DNA of 64,000 nucleotides from Ustulina deusta (taxonomy: Eukaryota; Ascomycota; Sordariomycetes; Xylariales; Xylariaceae): contig JAJNNX010000043.1 of assembly GCA_023159155.1 (NCBI GenBank), positions 62,001 through 126,000 of the forward strand. The letters are read 5' to 3'. Below the pieces are notes generated by a model. That model saw only the letters and a program-made list of their open reading frames with translations. It was not told where the DNA came from and searched no databases. A program made the position numbers and the translations under genes. Below are positions 24,291 through 36,865 of the stretch, one piece after another. How positions within the stretch are numbered: the stretch's first letter is position 1; each line of letters begins with the position of its first letter.

Positions 24291-24862
24291 CATCTACTTT
24301 CCTTCTTTCTTTAACTTGTTTTGATTGCACTATAACCCATACATTCCTACCTTTCAACGGCATCTCATCCTATTGCAATTTACATGTCACTATTGAATTG
24401 TTGGTTGCAAATTCAATGGCATCATATGTACTGTCGCCAGTCTCTTGAGCCTCTTATTCAGGGCACCTAAACAGCACCCTAGGTAGGTCTGCAGTGGCTA
24501 GGTGCTGTACCTACTTAGGTACTAACCTAATAGTGTGGACCTTATACAGTGGGTCAACTGGGTCCCTTGACATCGATAACTTATCCCAGTCCGGTCTGGT
24601 CGGGTCCCAGGACCTAGCAGCCTGACCTCCTCCAGCTGATTAGGAACGAATCGCATCCTGCCCAGAGCTCCCGATACGGTATCTAGTAGTTAGCTTACCC
24701 GCGCTGAATACTTATCTATTTACTGTATCATTTTTCCCCTTCGTCTAACCCGTATGTGACGCGCCGAATGGGTTCACCTCCAACCTTCGCTTTCGCCATC
24801 TCCCCCATTTCGTCTTCGGCTTCCCCTACGTCTTGGTAATCGAGGGATGGACAACAAGCGTC

Positions 24863-27800
24863 ATGGCCACGCAGACGCAGGTGTTGATCGCTCATACGGG
24901 CCAGCGCCTGCAAGTTGACAGTTGGCAGTTTTCCGAGTGAGTGCTTACAAACCTGAAAACCCTACAACGAGCCGTCTCGCCGTAGATCGTAATCTACGAA
25001 GCAACCATGCCGGCTAACAGGTGCTTCTACCAGCCTCGACGGGTTCAAAGAATGGGTTGCTCGACAAAGCGCCATACCAGCTCAGAATGTTGTGGCGCTT
25101 ACTTCCCAAGGAAAGACAATCAAGATTCAGACAATCCAGTCCGAAGTCAGTTCCTCCATTCCGGCACGTTGGTATGCTTTAGACTAGACTGCTCACATGG
25201 TTTTCCCAACTAGAGAGAGATCTATGTATACGACATCCGAATGACGCAAGCGTCCTCCCCTGGTGCATCGACGTCCCTCATTTCCGAATCCCCGGTGCCG
25301 AAGCGATACCAGGTCACAGCCCCGCCGAACTCTATAGATGATACGTATTCGCTTTGGTCATGGCAAGATCTCTTCAAGAAGCGGCGCGACTGGGCGCTAC
25401 GTGTCTCCGATGACTGTCGAGAGATGGCGAGTGCCGCGCGGGACCGCTATGCTGAGATGGACGTGATGCTGAAGTGCTTGGATGCTGCCGTTGCCAACCT
25501 CGACACCGCCTTGAAACCGATCGAGCCCAAGTACTTGGAATTCAAGAAATGGGCGACTCCAGCACAGGAGGAGTATGCTAATTTGACGTCGAACTGGGAG
25601 AGCTACCTTGAACTAGCCCGTGGTGTCCCTGTATCTTCCCTCATGGTGCGCTTCATGACAGGTCAAGATGTTCGAAAGCCTCGCCAGCCTACGCTCGAAG
25701 ACTTGATTGACCCCGATCCGACGCGCAAGGCGGGGAAGCTTGCGACAACGGCTTTGCGAAAATATAATGCCAAAATCTCAGATCTCGATACAGCTGCAGA
25801 CAAATTATTTAGTGGGTGCGAGGAACTGTTCGCCGAGTTTGACAAACTCGTCGCACGCTCGGCAATGCAGCACATAAACGACTGCCAGCAACTTTTGGAG
25901 GACATCGAGGCGGTGACAAACAAGATCGACACAGATTATCAGGCCACACTTCAGTATACAAATCAAGCAAAAGATGTATCACAGGTTTCTAAAACTGCCG
26001 CCAACCACACTAAGCAGCTCTTGCCTAGTATTCAAAATCGAGCCCTGGAAATGGATGAGATGTTACGCTACGCTACCAAAGCTCGTAATGAAGTTGCTGT
26101 TGACTCTATTACCTTCATGCGCAATATTGCAGAAATCACAACACTCCATCACGATGTCAAAACCCAGATGAATCTTATGAACCAGGTAGAAGAGGAGATG
26201 ACCACTTTTGACTATCTACGACTCATCCAACAACTCCCATTCATGTATGCCTCGTTCATGGTCGAGTCTATTAGAAGGCGAGAATGGTCGGAAAAGATTA
26301 AGACGGACTCGTCGACCCTTGCCAACGAAATGGCCTTGTTCCAGGACGAGGAACTGAAAAGAAGACGGAAGTGGGAAAGGATGGTTGGTAATACTTACGG
26401 CCCCGAGAAGAATATAAACCATGTACTTGGTCTCGAGGTTAATCTTCGTGGCGAAGAAGAACGATGGCCGGATGTAACCAAACAAGAACTGGACGATTTC
26501 TTAGCAACGATCCGACGTCAGAACGCCGATGCGGCTGTTACGACAGATGTCGCCAAGCTCGTCAACGACCTCGAAACCCCAACGAAACAGCAGTATAAAA
26601 GGCTCAAGGCATTCAAGAACGGCAGCGTTCACGAGGCGGCCTTAGGTCGAAGTGGCCTTCTCATTAGGGGGGACGATGATCTGCTCCGAAGTTTGCAGGG
26701 TGATAAATCAAGGCTGGAGAGCAGACTCAAGACTGCGGAAAGTCGAGTTCGTCGACTAGAAGACCTACTACATCGACACACACAGGCGTCACGGCCCTCT
26801 ATTTTCCCTCCACAGAATGATCAGAACAATTCCTCGACGTCTATCCGGGCCTTGCGTGCCTCCCAGGACCGTCGCCAGTCATCTATATCAGAAAATAACG
26901 AGCCCCTCTTACAGCGTATTGCCCAACTCGAGACCGAACTGAATGCGGAAAAAGAACGCTCTGCCGGTTTACAGAAGGAGGCCCACGCACATGCTGAACA
27001 CATAGATGAGGCCAATTCAACCAAACAAGACCTTTTGGGCAATATGGAAGCCCTAAAAAGAGAATTTATGGAAGAACGTAAATCATATGTAGACGAGATC
27101 AAGCAGCTCAAGGCAAGGCTTGAGGAGACTGAGGACGCAATGGTCCAATCGATGCAAGATGAAATCGATCGCCTTAACAACCAGAAGAGAGATGATGCTC
27201 TCAAGACACAAGGGCAGATGGACTTCTTGCGTAATGAAGCCAAGGTACAGAGGGAACGAATCAGTTCTCTGGAAAGGGAACTTCGTGAAGCCCGCGATAC
27301 GGTCAAGAGTATGACAAAGCAGGTAGAAGCCACGCAGGAAAATACGGAAGCACATGCACGACCACTTAGAGAGCTTCACGACCGACTGTCTCCAACAGAG
27401 GCTGCGCCACAGGACTTTACGGATCTGATAGACGCTGTTGTGGCAAAATCGACGGATGTTTTTGCAAACTTTCAGTCCCTTGAGCAGGATCTTTCCCTAA
27501 TGAAGGCTGATCTTGGTCTTGCCGATGCTACCGTCAGAGGAGTAAAGTCAGAGCTATCATCCACAAAGGAGAAACTGTCTAACGAGGAGATGACGGCCGT
27601 GCGGCTACGCGAGTCATTAGACAGGGAAAAGGCCAGGTGTGCTGCTCTGGAGGCCGAAGTAAATGATGGCCGCGAGCAGCTCAATGAGTTGAGAATCAAA
27701 ATGACCGAAGGAGAAACCGGGTCCGAGACCCTGCGAAAGAGCCTTGATGCGGAGGAGAAAAGGGTCGCCGACATAACAGAGCAACTAGCATCTAGGCAGT

Positions 27801-29140
27801 CTCAACTAGGCAGTCTCGAAGAAGAAGTGCGAATGTTCCAAGACAAGCTAGGATCAACTGAATCAAGCCTGGCGGCGCTGAATGCCAGATTTGAGGATCG
27901 TAATACTCGCTCTAAGGACTTGGCCCAGCGGTTATACACTCAGAACGAACGACTCATCAAACTCCTAGAGCGTCTAAATTTCTCAGTTACTCGAACAGAC
28001 GGGTCGATGATTATTCAGAAAATTCCGCGATCAGAGCGGGTGTCACAAAATCCTAATGATTCCTCCGATCCCGGAACGTCGGTCAAACGCTCATTGCCGT
28101 CAGGAGGTAGTACTCTTTCTGACAGTGCTGACCTACGATTACTTTATTGGATGAACGCTGAGACCTCTGGTGCAGAAGAAGAGCAGTACCAAGCCTTCAT
28201 AGCAGGACCGGGCAACTTCGATATTGATGCGTTCTCCGAGGTGATCTATCGCCGCGTGAAGGAGATTGAGCACTCAGCTCGCAAGATGACACGCGACGCC
28301 CGTAGCTTCCGTGACCGCGCCAATGCGGCAGCCAAGGAAGCTCATGAGAAGATTGCATATAAGAACTTTAAAGCAGGCGATCTTGCCTTATTTCTTCCTA
28401 CTAAGCATTCGATAGCTGGGGCCTGGGCAGCATTCAACGTCGGCTGTCCACACTTCTTCCTCCGCGAGCAAGAAAGTCACCGTCTACGAAACCGAGAATG
28501 GCTTGTGGCCCGGATTACCTGTATTCAGGAACGTGTCGTCGATCTGTCTAAAAACATGCAGACTGCAAACCCGCCTCTCTCTGGAGGCGAGTCAGATTCT
28601 ATCAACACGGGTGATGAGAACGACAATCCATTTGACCTATCGGATGGCCTGCGTTGGTGGCTGGCTGATGCACAAGAAGACAAACCAGGTGCCCCGTCCA
28701 CACCCGGCCTCGCCAAGTCAACAGTTGCCTCCAATAAAGTAGAAGCAGTAGCAGATATGCATTCACACGGACAATCTGGGAAGCACAAGTCCAAACTCGG
28801 ACCGCATAGTGGCATAGAGGGTGTCAGTAGGACGCTAAGCAAAAGCCTCGAGAGCAGACGTAGCAGTTCAGGCTCCAAAAAAGCCTTGCCCTTTGCTGCA
28901 GGTGCTACAGCTGCTAAAGGCAGCGCACTGGCCAGTGAAACGAATAGTTTACGTGTTGCTCATCCTGACAGCCCCGTGCTCGATGCCAGCCCGGCTTTGG
29001 AACACGGTATTGCCGGACCTAGCAACGCACAGGAAGAACCGACAACGAAGCCCAATGATCAAGACAAAGGCAAACGGGCCGTCCTCCCCAACAACCCTAA
29101 TGAGGTGCGAAACGCCGTTGACACTCTCTTCGGCCCTTGA
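24863..29140 (+). CDS. atg11: Autophagy scaffold protein ATG11, 1370 aa
   Basis: Scaffold of selective autophagy: it binds cargo receptors and the Atg1 kinase at the phagophore assembly site (mitophagy, pexophagy). Three exons (24863-24936, 25034-25145, 25214-29140) join in phase. Exons 1-2 encode the conserved start MATQTQVLIAHTGQRLQV and the ubiquitin-like N-terminal region (GFKEWVARQSAIPAQNVVAL). The large third exon begins REIYVYDIRM. Residues about 85-450 form the helical FIP200/ATG17-like part, and about 540-985 is long coiled coil. Residues about 1030-1175 hold the ATG11 C-terminal claw-like domain (GDLALFLPTKHSIAGAWAAF, CPHFFLREQE). A low-complexity serine/lysine tail ends in TLFGP. 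The second intron uses a GTCAGT donor. The first intron has two AGs 13 nt apart, of which only the one at 25033 keeps frame. Annotating from the ATG at 25241 would lose 71 residues. Confidence 0.93.
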
Positions 29141-30173
29141 AAGTAGAGTGGGACTGATGGGATCTTAGGGCCACCGTCAACAAGATGACTTATCGCATCC
29201 GCAGCAAAGTCCACAAAGGCAGAGTCAGTCTCGATCACAGACGCGATACCATACACCACCACCTCAGCTTCAGCGAGATGCAAGCGATACCCCGAGCAGG
29301 AGGAGCATAGTTTGGGACTCGCTTTGGAACCTGGATGTGAGTTATCCAGGAAGATAAGGGGTACGATGCGGGCGTTCTCGTCTCGTTGTGCTCTCAATCA
29401 CTTGCTCGAGCAGTCCAAACGCTTTCATACTTGTTACACCTTGGTTCATGAGCAAGGAGCAGCGGCGTTTTGGTGCTTTCACAGATATTGCATGGCCCTG
29501 AACACATATTTAGTGTGGTTATGGAAAATAATTTTAGGCAGGAGTTTCGTCATTTTGGCCCTAATTCTAGGTTGCCAGTGTCCCCATCTAGTTCTGCAGG
29601 GGTGTGGGTTGTGAGGCTTCGGAACTGGCGAAACACACAGGTGAACAAGGGGAGGAAAGGAGGTTTGAGGAGTGATGGTAGACTTCCAACTACTGGCACT
29701 GGAAAATATCCTGTAGAATGGAAATACCACTTGTCGACTGTTGGGCAACAGCAGGTATTGAAATAAACATAAATATAAGCCATGTTGCTTGATTGCTTAA
29801 TGCTGAATGAGGTGTCCTATCTATGTCAAATAGGGTAAAGAAGATTGGGGTAACCATGGTAATTATCGGAAATATACATCTTGTACATCTATGGGTCAAG
29901 AGCTAGCTACCCATCTCATCTTGCATATGGTACAATAACAGGCCGTCTGTTTCTTAACTCCCCTTTGCATGAAAGGTTTACAGGACGTCTCCGTTTGGAT
30001 GGTGGTCCCCGAGCGGCAGTCCGAGCCATTAGAGAGATGCTCTGTGGACGAATTTCATCCGAACTCCCTTAGCTGCGCGCGTCAAAGAGCCGCGTGATAG
30101 CGCCGACACCTATGGATTCAACCAACATCTGTCTATACGCCCCCGCCCCCCCCTGGCGTTTTGAGCGGAGGTG
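29141..30173. other. Convergent intergenic region, ATG11 / bL9m
   Basis: Tail-to-tail interval holding the two 3' ends. No gene is recognised; short frames on both strands are unconvincing. Confidence 0.5.
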
Positions 30174-31313
30174 TTACGACTCCCCGGCCACAACCTGCAC
30201 AACGCGGCTCACAGGCTCGATCGCCTTACCATCGGCGCCAACACCAAGTGCGATGAGAAGCTCGAAGGTGCCGAGCCGCTTGATGCGGTTCTCGCCGTCG
30301 TGCTCCGGGTCCAAGCCGACGAGTTCGAGGGACTCGGGCTCGAGAGCCACGCGGCTGCCCTGGGGATCCGCGAGCAAGCTCGCCTTGATGACGGCCAGGA
30401 TGTCGGTTCGCGACACGGAGCCGAAGATGGGCGTCACGGTGGCGGCGGCGGCGGGGACGGCTGGGCCGTGCGTGGAGGTGGCGGCGTTGGCGGCCAGCGA
30501 GGGCGAGCGCGGGATGGCCGGTTCCGGGGGAGGCGCGGGGGTCGTCGAGACGGGGATACGCGGGAAGACGAGAACTCTGGGGAGGAGCGTGGTGAGGAGG
30601 TTCTGTGTTTCCTCGGGCTGTTTGGCGTTTTTATCGCTTGTTAGCGAAGTCTGTTCTCTCTTTCTCTCTCTCTCTCGTCCCCTTGCGTTCCCCCTTGCTT
30701 CCCGTCTGGGAAATAGGATGCAGTGCGAGATGAGCCGGGTCGGGGGGTGAATTGAGACTGCTTACCGATAGTGCCATAACCTCCTTGCGCTTGCTCTTCG
30801 TCTCGGGAGGAACAGAAGGCGTCTGGGTTCCCGGTTCTTGTTGCTCCAGGGCCAGCTGCTTGCCGAAGGTGCGGTCGCGCACGCCGATGGCGGCGTCGGT
30901 CAGTCCCATGTCGACAAACCGCTGCTTCGTCATGTACTCGGCGGCGCCCTTGGGGAACCAGATGTTGCGCATGCGACCGGCCTTGACGCGGATGATGGCA
31001 TCTGTTTTTTTTTTATTCTTCAGCGTCAGTCTGGTGGGGTTGGGTTGGGTTGGGTTGGGTTGGGTTGGGTTGGATGCCCGCTGGAGAGTGGCCGGTGTCT
31101 GTCGGCTCGCGGTCACATACGCTTTCGTCCAAACCCGGCTATGTCGCGCAGCAGACGCACCGGGATGCCCTGCAAGTCCTCGAGCTCGGCCTTCGTCGCC
31201 CTCGCGCGGCGCTGGGTCCACGATAGCGGCGAGAGCGGGTGTGGCTGCTGCGCTGCGAGCCGCCGTAGGCAGCCTATGCAGGTCGGGGCGCGCGCGAGAC
31301 GTGGTGTCGCCAT
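30174..31313 (-). CDS. MRPL50: Mitochondrial large-subunit ribosomal protein bL9m, 290 aa
   Basis: Nuclear gene for the mitochondrial relative of bacterial ribosomal protein L9 (yeast MRPL50). Exons 31313-31121, 31001-30766 and 30617-30174 join in phase across introns of 119 and 148 nt. The first 45 residues are basic, alanine/arginine-rich and lack acids until about residue 43, as in a mitochondrial presequence. The L9 N-terminal signature starts at about residue 49 (GIPVRLLRDIAGFGRK, then HAIIRVKAGRMRNIWFPKGA) with the typical glycine/lysine pattern. Exon 3 opens PEETQNLLTTLLPRVLVF. An alanine/proline-rich insert follows, then a fungal-type C-terminal domain (FGSVSRTDILAVIKASLLAD ... LVGLDPEHDGENRIKRLGTF). 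The coding sequence is notably GC-rich. Intron 1 carries a pentanucleotide repeat. Confidence 0.9.
31037..31071 (+). repeat. (GGGTT)7 tandem repeat in bL9m intron 1
   Basis: Seven perfect GGGTT units on the plus strand, so AACCC on the transcribed RNA of bL9m, within its first intron. It is not the TTAGGG telomere unit. The G-runs could form a quadruplex on the template side. Confidence 0.95.
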
Positions 31314-32599
31314 CTCGCCGTCGGACCAATTGACCGGGTTGGGGTGGGAGGTTATGTTCGTGGACCGGACGCTCGCTGTTCCTAATCAGCTTGAATGGGA
31401 GATCTGGAAGCCCCGATGATCGATGATCGAGACGTTTTTCCGTGGTCGATTTTTAAGTGGGCCCCTCTCTGTTCCTGGACGCAATGAGCCAATCAGGTAG
31501 GTGCTCGAGTCTTGGCTTAGTTCCCTCTCAGGTATACCGGTAGAGCTCTGTCTTGTGAAACAAGCTTGGGAGCAAGCAAGGTGAATCGTGATGATGCGCG
31601 CCAACACACTGGGTCGTAGATTCAACGATGGATTTAGTATGGTATTGCAAATTTCAAGTTTCAAAGCGTAATTCAACAAACAACCTCCATAGCCCATATC
31701 AAAGTACCGAATTTTAACACACACTGAAGAATTACCTATGTAGTCTACATGGTTGAGGTACTTGGTGGGCAGACTCCTCCAATCTTATAAACTTTGGATG
31801 AACAATTATGCATATGATTTGACGCAGTTACTCTCAGGTCTCCTTGGGCCGAGTCGGCGTATCTGTAGGGCATATACACGCACTGCCTACATACATCGAG
31901 ACCACAGCTAAATACAATTAACACCTAAGTCTGACAACAATGATGATAATGAAGACAAGGAGTGAAGCAACAACATTTTATGATAGATAGTTGACCTAAA
32001 ATAATTCTCAACAATCATACTCTGTATCCATGCAAGCCTTGGGTATTTCAACGATATATATGGAACTCCGTTGTTAAATAGTTACACCCAGGCTTGCTCA
32101 ATAGGTAAGCGATACCTTGAGGCACTAACCTACTTAAGGAGGTACCTAGGTAGACTAATAGTCTATCTATAAAGTACGGGTATACGGTAGGTATACCTAG
32201 CATATGTTACACCAGGCAGGTACCTTCTTGCAACTACATCTTGCAGATGCGTCCAGGGAATAGAACAAGGAAGTACCATGAATGCAAAAGGGACATACAT
32301 CTGCGAGCGGCTACCTTGGGAAAAACTGCGTCTCTCCTTCCAACCAGCATTAAGAGGCGGGTGCCTCGGCAACACAAAGCTTGGATGCTTTGAGAAACTC
32401 CCCGCCACTTCATCCTCGTCTCTCATCTTCTGAATTATTGACTGCAAGCAGAAGCCTCTGAGGTGTTTTCAGCACACCACCAGTTCACCCAGAGTTCGTC
32501 TAGTCGAAGCACGCGTATCTCCGCGAGATATCCACGTAGTTGTTTTTCTTATTTCTATTTCACACCAACGTGTACTTCTCGTGCATGGGCGCTATGGCT
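31314..32599. other. Intergenic upstream of bL9m
   Basis: This interval includes the bL9m promoter and about 1 kb of AT-leaning sequence with TACCTAGGTA-like words near 32135-32155. No gene was recognised. Confidence 0.5.
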
Positions 32600-34900
32600 G
32601 GTCAACTGGTGTGGTCGTCGGGTGTTCCATCCCATTGTCAGTCAACGGGGACTCGATCGATGTCTCCATGGCCGGCTCCGGACTCCAGATGACAACCCAA
32701 CAATGCAGCGGCAACAGTGATCTACTGGAGCCCGGAGAGATCCCGGCTGCGGAGATCAAGCAGGAAAAGAGGATTTACGATACTACTTCGAGCCCATACG
32801 TGAAGGACCGCCTCTTTCCGAATAGGCATGGGGTAAGTGAAATGCACGGGAACAAATAGTTCACCCCGAGTGCCTGCTGACAAGTAACAGGATGGAAACG
32901 TGAGGCGCATGTAGCTGTCACAACTTGATGCAACTTTCCCCTTCTGCCAGTATAAGCTGACCACTCCCTGCGGTATCTCTCGGGCCAATGGCCGTGATTC
33001 AGCGTCTCAATTGTGAGCGGCTTACTACTGGAGTTACTTGGCTGCAAGACTTTGACAGGTCTCTCACCGAGCTCCCAGGCATAGCCAAAGTTCAACAACA
33101 GTTGAAAGTTGCCTTTGCCGGTCTCGGCCGTGCTAAGATTCAGCTTGAAGATGTTCTGTGATAGTTTGAAACTCGCGGTCATATGAGCATTCGCCAGCGC
33201 CACAAGAGAAATGGTTCCACCAGAGACCTCACAAAGGCGTCTCACCGCATCACACAACTGGCGGAGGAGCTACGGGACATTCAACTCCATGAGCATAGCG
33301 GCCGCTAATGGAGCAAGACATGTAATATGTGTCAGAATGCAATGCATTCATCCGTGCGCTGAGGGGTATGCAAAAAGCTATAGTGCTCCAGACCGTTGGA
33401 ATTTTGACCGGTTGACGAGTTCGCTAAATGATGGGCCCTACCCACGTCGGGAGGGCACGGAACTAACTGTACTTGTCCATTGCCCTGATTGGTGCTAATT
33501 CACTGGTCAATAATATGCCGAATCGTAAGTATCGTGAAGACGATTGACACCTTGGAGACATCTCACTGTCACCGCGGAGATTCAGAGGGCAATATGTGCA
33601 GGGAACCTCGGTTGCGTCCTTCATTATTATATGCTGTACGCCTACATCCCTTCATCCCCTTTACTTCCTGCACATGGTGCCATCCCCGCACGCAATTCGG
33701 TGCTACTAATGCGCGAGGCCACCGGGCCAATGCCTTGATCTTGTTATGTAATAGCACCAGAATCCCGGCTCAGTACAGCGGGATTCCCTTACCGTCTGTT
33801 ATTTCTTACGACAAACAAAAACCGCCAAAGCCAATCGTGCCATAGTATGTATTATGATGTTAGTCATTATGGACTCTCAGTACCAACAGCGGCTGCTCAA
33901 CCTCTGGTTCCGGGTTCAGGGCAAGATTAGCCTTATTAAAATGGACATTCAAAACTTGGAGTTGTTTAACCAGAACCTCATTCTGACTTGGCCGTTGAGC
34001 GTTTTCACAATCAACGCGAAGCTACACTGAAGACAAAGGCCCCAAAATTATCAGCATCGCCATGTGCCGCGTCGGTACAGTCATTATGACTTCCCCTGGC
34101 TGCAATCATGCACGACAGAGCGGTTGGCAGGACGTCGCTGTCGGAACGTATCTGAGCGACCTCATAACTCGGTGCTCGTCTTGCAAGCCTGATCAAACCT
34201 TCTGTGGTAAACTCACCATCAACAGCGGTTCCAATCCTCAGTCGAGCTCGTCAACCCGTCGCCTCCCAGGAGTTCCACAACCCCTGTCTCTAGCATCTTT
34301 AATTCAGCCCACTCCTAGAGCCCCCGCAGAAAATACCCTCGACGGCAAGTGCAAGTTCTGCACTTCATACGAGTCCGAAATTCGCCTGGCCGATCACATA
34401 AAACAAACCTTGACAGATTATAATATGGCATTACTACATGACGAAGCACGCGTTGCGGTAAAAGCTCAGAGTGAGACCTGGTTTATTTCAATCCTTCTCT
34501 GGCACTTCCAAAATCTGCAAATCCTTTTACAATCTTTTTCTCCCATGTATAACACTATAGATGCTATTTAGGATCCCCAGGTTTTTCTTCGCATGGAAAC
34601 GCTGACTTTGGTATTGATAGTGGAGCGCGCATTTCAACACGCTATAGACGAGGCCGTTAAGGCGTATGGCATTGACGGAAAGGGCAGGGATAAGGCTCTC
34701 CGAAAATGTAAGTACTTGGACGCGCCATTTCCCCGAAACGTCCGCAAATATTGCCTGAATTTGTGATTGTTGACCTAGATTTTGCAGTGGATTCGGAGTA
34801 CCAGAAAGCCAGCGCTGAAATCAGTAGGACCTGTGGCGAACAACAATTAGCACCTTACCGAGATCTATATGGTAGATGAATTTTAATCATACCAGTTGGT
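32600..34900 (+). pseudogene. Degenerate coding traces, unidentified
   Basis: Separate plus-strand frames have protein-like composition. One near 32690-32832 (EPGEIPAAEIKQEKRIYDTT) ends at a plausible GTAAGT donor. A second, about 32986-33160, reads MAVIQRLNCERLTTGVTWLQ and GIAKVQQQLKVAFAGLGRAK, then meets two stops. A helix-like stretch near 33200-33300 includes LAEELRDIQLHEH. Others lie at 33876-34010, at 34062-34571, and at about 34590-34710, the last followed by a clean GTAAGT...TTTTGCAG intron and DSEYQKASAEISRT. No joined chain avoids stops, and I cannot identify the family. A minus-strand reading of 33000-33250 also looks protein-like, so even strand is uncertain. Confidence 0.3.
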
Positions 34901-36865
34901 CTACGAAGGCAAATTACAACTACCAATTATCGGTACGGATTTCGAAACGATATTTTCCAGGTCCAGGCGATGAGCACCGAAAATGGATATTCCTATGAGA
35001 AAACCCTGCGAACGCTGAACTGTTGTCTATTGGGGATCAAAAGGAGCTGCCGCGAAAACATTCAAAGTGTTAGACCAATAAGGATAAGAATGAACGCACG
35101 TGGCCGTCCTAGGTTTTGAAGTATGTGGACACTAAGCAATCTCGAAGTACCAACTTCATACTTAGTATTTGAACAAGATCCATTAAGTGTCATTACAGCA
35201 TCAACGTGATGATATGTGAACCAGATATCTTTCGGAAACAACTCTACCTATCCCTTCGCGAGTAACATCCACGCCTCAAACCTAATGGCTAATAACGATT
35301 AGATACATGTATGTTCTCTTCTGACGAGTCTTCGACCCGAGCAAATTTTTGCCCCCATCTAGCAGGTTTATCTCTTATAATATGCTTCGAGTTGAACTCC
35401 TAACACTTTGCGGCGTGCTCTGATTTGCCTGTGTCCCCTGCCAAGGAGTACAATAGACACAAGAACATTACCGTGCATAACTTGGATAGCTTCTCTGAAA
35501 ACGCAAACGAGTGCGGCGCCGTTGTGCTTTCCATGTGAGCATATTTAGGTTGTCACACATTAACAGGGATGAGCAGATATAATGTGCTCAGTTCAAGAAA
35601 TGCAAATTCTAGATATAAAAGTAGAGGATTCTGATGCTACCAGAACCTCCTAAGTCGGACGTATTTCTAATGACATTTGAAGATTATCTAGCACACCGAC
35701 TAACATCCCACTAGGCGCATTGTCATTCAAGTTTAAAGATCATGAGCCATATTTCTAGGCACTCATCTGTCGTCTATAAGTGTAACAAGCGGGTAACCTT
35801 TCTCTGTCCACCTTTCTGTCCACCCGTTTCTATCGCCCTTTTAAGCCAATCATACACGCACGATCCCCCTACGAAAGGCACACGAATAAACACAAAGTGC
35901 CCCCACCCCCCGCCCAGAATTGCTGCCTAGCGGCAGACATGGGACCAGGATGCACTGTCTGCGTCACCGTTCCCGTTCCCGGATGGCTCTCCCTTATTGC
36001 CGCGCAAGGAAGACGCATAAGGAGAGGTCCCCAATGGGGTTGCACAGACATGCATCTTTCCGGCTTGTGGGGGAGGGATCTACACATATACATACTCATA
36101 TCTGGCATGACGACGACGACGAACACTGCAGTCGTGTAGTTGTGTCCCAATTGCTGCGATGTCCTTTCGAGATTTCTTCATTCCTTGGGATAGAGAAAAG
36201 GAGCAAGAACACTATTGCTTACAATGTATATTCTTCGTTTGCTCTTAAGGCTTGGCGCATCTCTTGCACTCGGGTTGCCTTCGCCCTGTTTGACGCTCAT
36301 AACAAAACAAAGAAAGACTCTCCATGCTAGACAACTGATTAAATTGAAGCATCAAATAAATCATGGCCCAGTTGTCGCTGTTTGCCAACCTCTCTCTCTC
36401 TCTCTCTCTCTCTGAGGATGATGTGAATAAACGAGAAACCAAACCTACAAGCAACATTGTCGATTCGATGCAAATTCATAGAGAATCATGAGTCTGTTGT
36501 CCCGAATAAGAGGTTACACACCATCTGTCTAGTGTATTCCGGGAGTAGACTGCTGTCCTTTTTCGGTAATAGGAAAAGTCCGTGTTTTCGGAGATAACAT
36601 CGTGGGGGGGGGGATCAGACGAAAGGAACGATTGGGCGGGCAAGAAAAAGACATGGGGTACCTAACTATTTGGTGTAGAGAGTATCTAGATACTAGGTAT
36701 GTACTTACTTAGCAAATATTGACAACAGGCAACAGGATTGGGCGAACGAGACGGCATGGCTTTCAAAAAAAAAACCCAAAAAAACCCCCCCAAAAAAAAC
36801 CTCTTTTCCTTAGTAAATGGATGCAATCATTTAACGTCTTCCCTCGCGCTCGTTCCTTGATCAAA
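34901..36865. other. Intergenic upstream of ABC transporter
   Basis: No convincing gene. The last 500 bp hold simple repeats and a stretch of alternating A and C homopolymers (36766-36801) just before the transporter start. Confidence 0.5.
36390..36413 (+). repeat. (CT)12 microsatellite
   Basis: Twelve CT units, about 450 bp upstream of the transporter start codon. Confidence 0.95.

Larger units (their letters stand above)
24002..24862. promoter_or_regulatory. Shared divergent promoter, CENP-H-like / ATG11
   Basis: These 861 bp separate the two start codons, so the interval must hold both 5' leaders and promoters. It contains a 20-bp perfect palindrome, a 10-bp-arm inverted repeat and several CCTAGGTA-like words. 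No coding frame bridges it. Coordinated control of the two genes is possible but not shown by the sequence. Confidence 0.6.

Noticed and set aside
26821..27333. 170-codon minus-strand frame inside ATG11
   Set aside because: Serine/arginine-rich antisense of a coiled-coil region (glutamate and leucine codons read backwards); not a separate gene.
31037..31071. Interstitial telomere repeat
   Set aside because: The unit is GGGTT, not TTAGGG, and it lies in an intron far from any chromosome end signal.
30631..31419. Plus- and minus-strand frames of about 190-230 codons over bL9m
   Set aside because: The plus frames translate the GGGTT array and antisense sequence; the long minus frame reads through both introns. 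The spliced bL9m model accounts for the conserved sequence.
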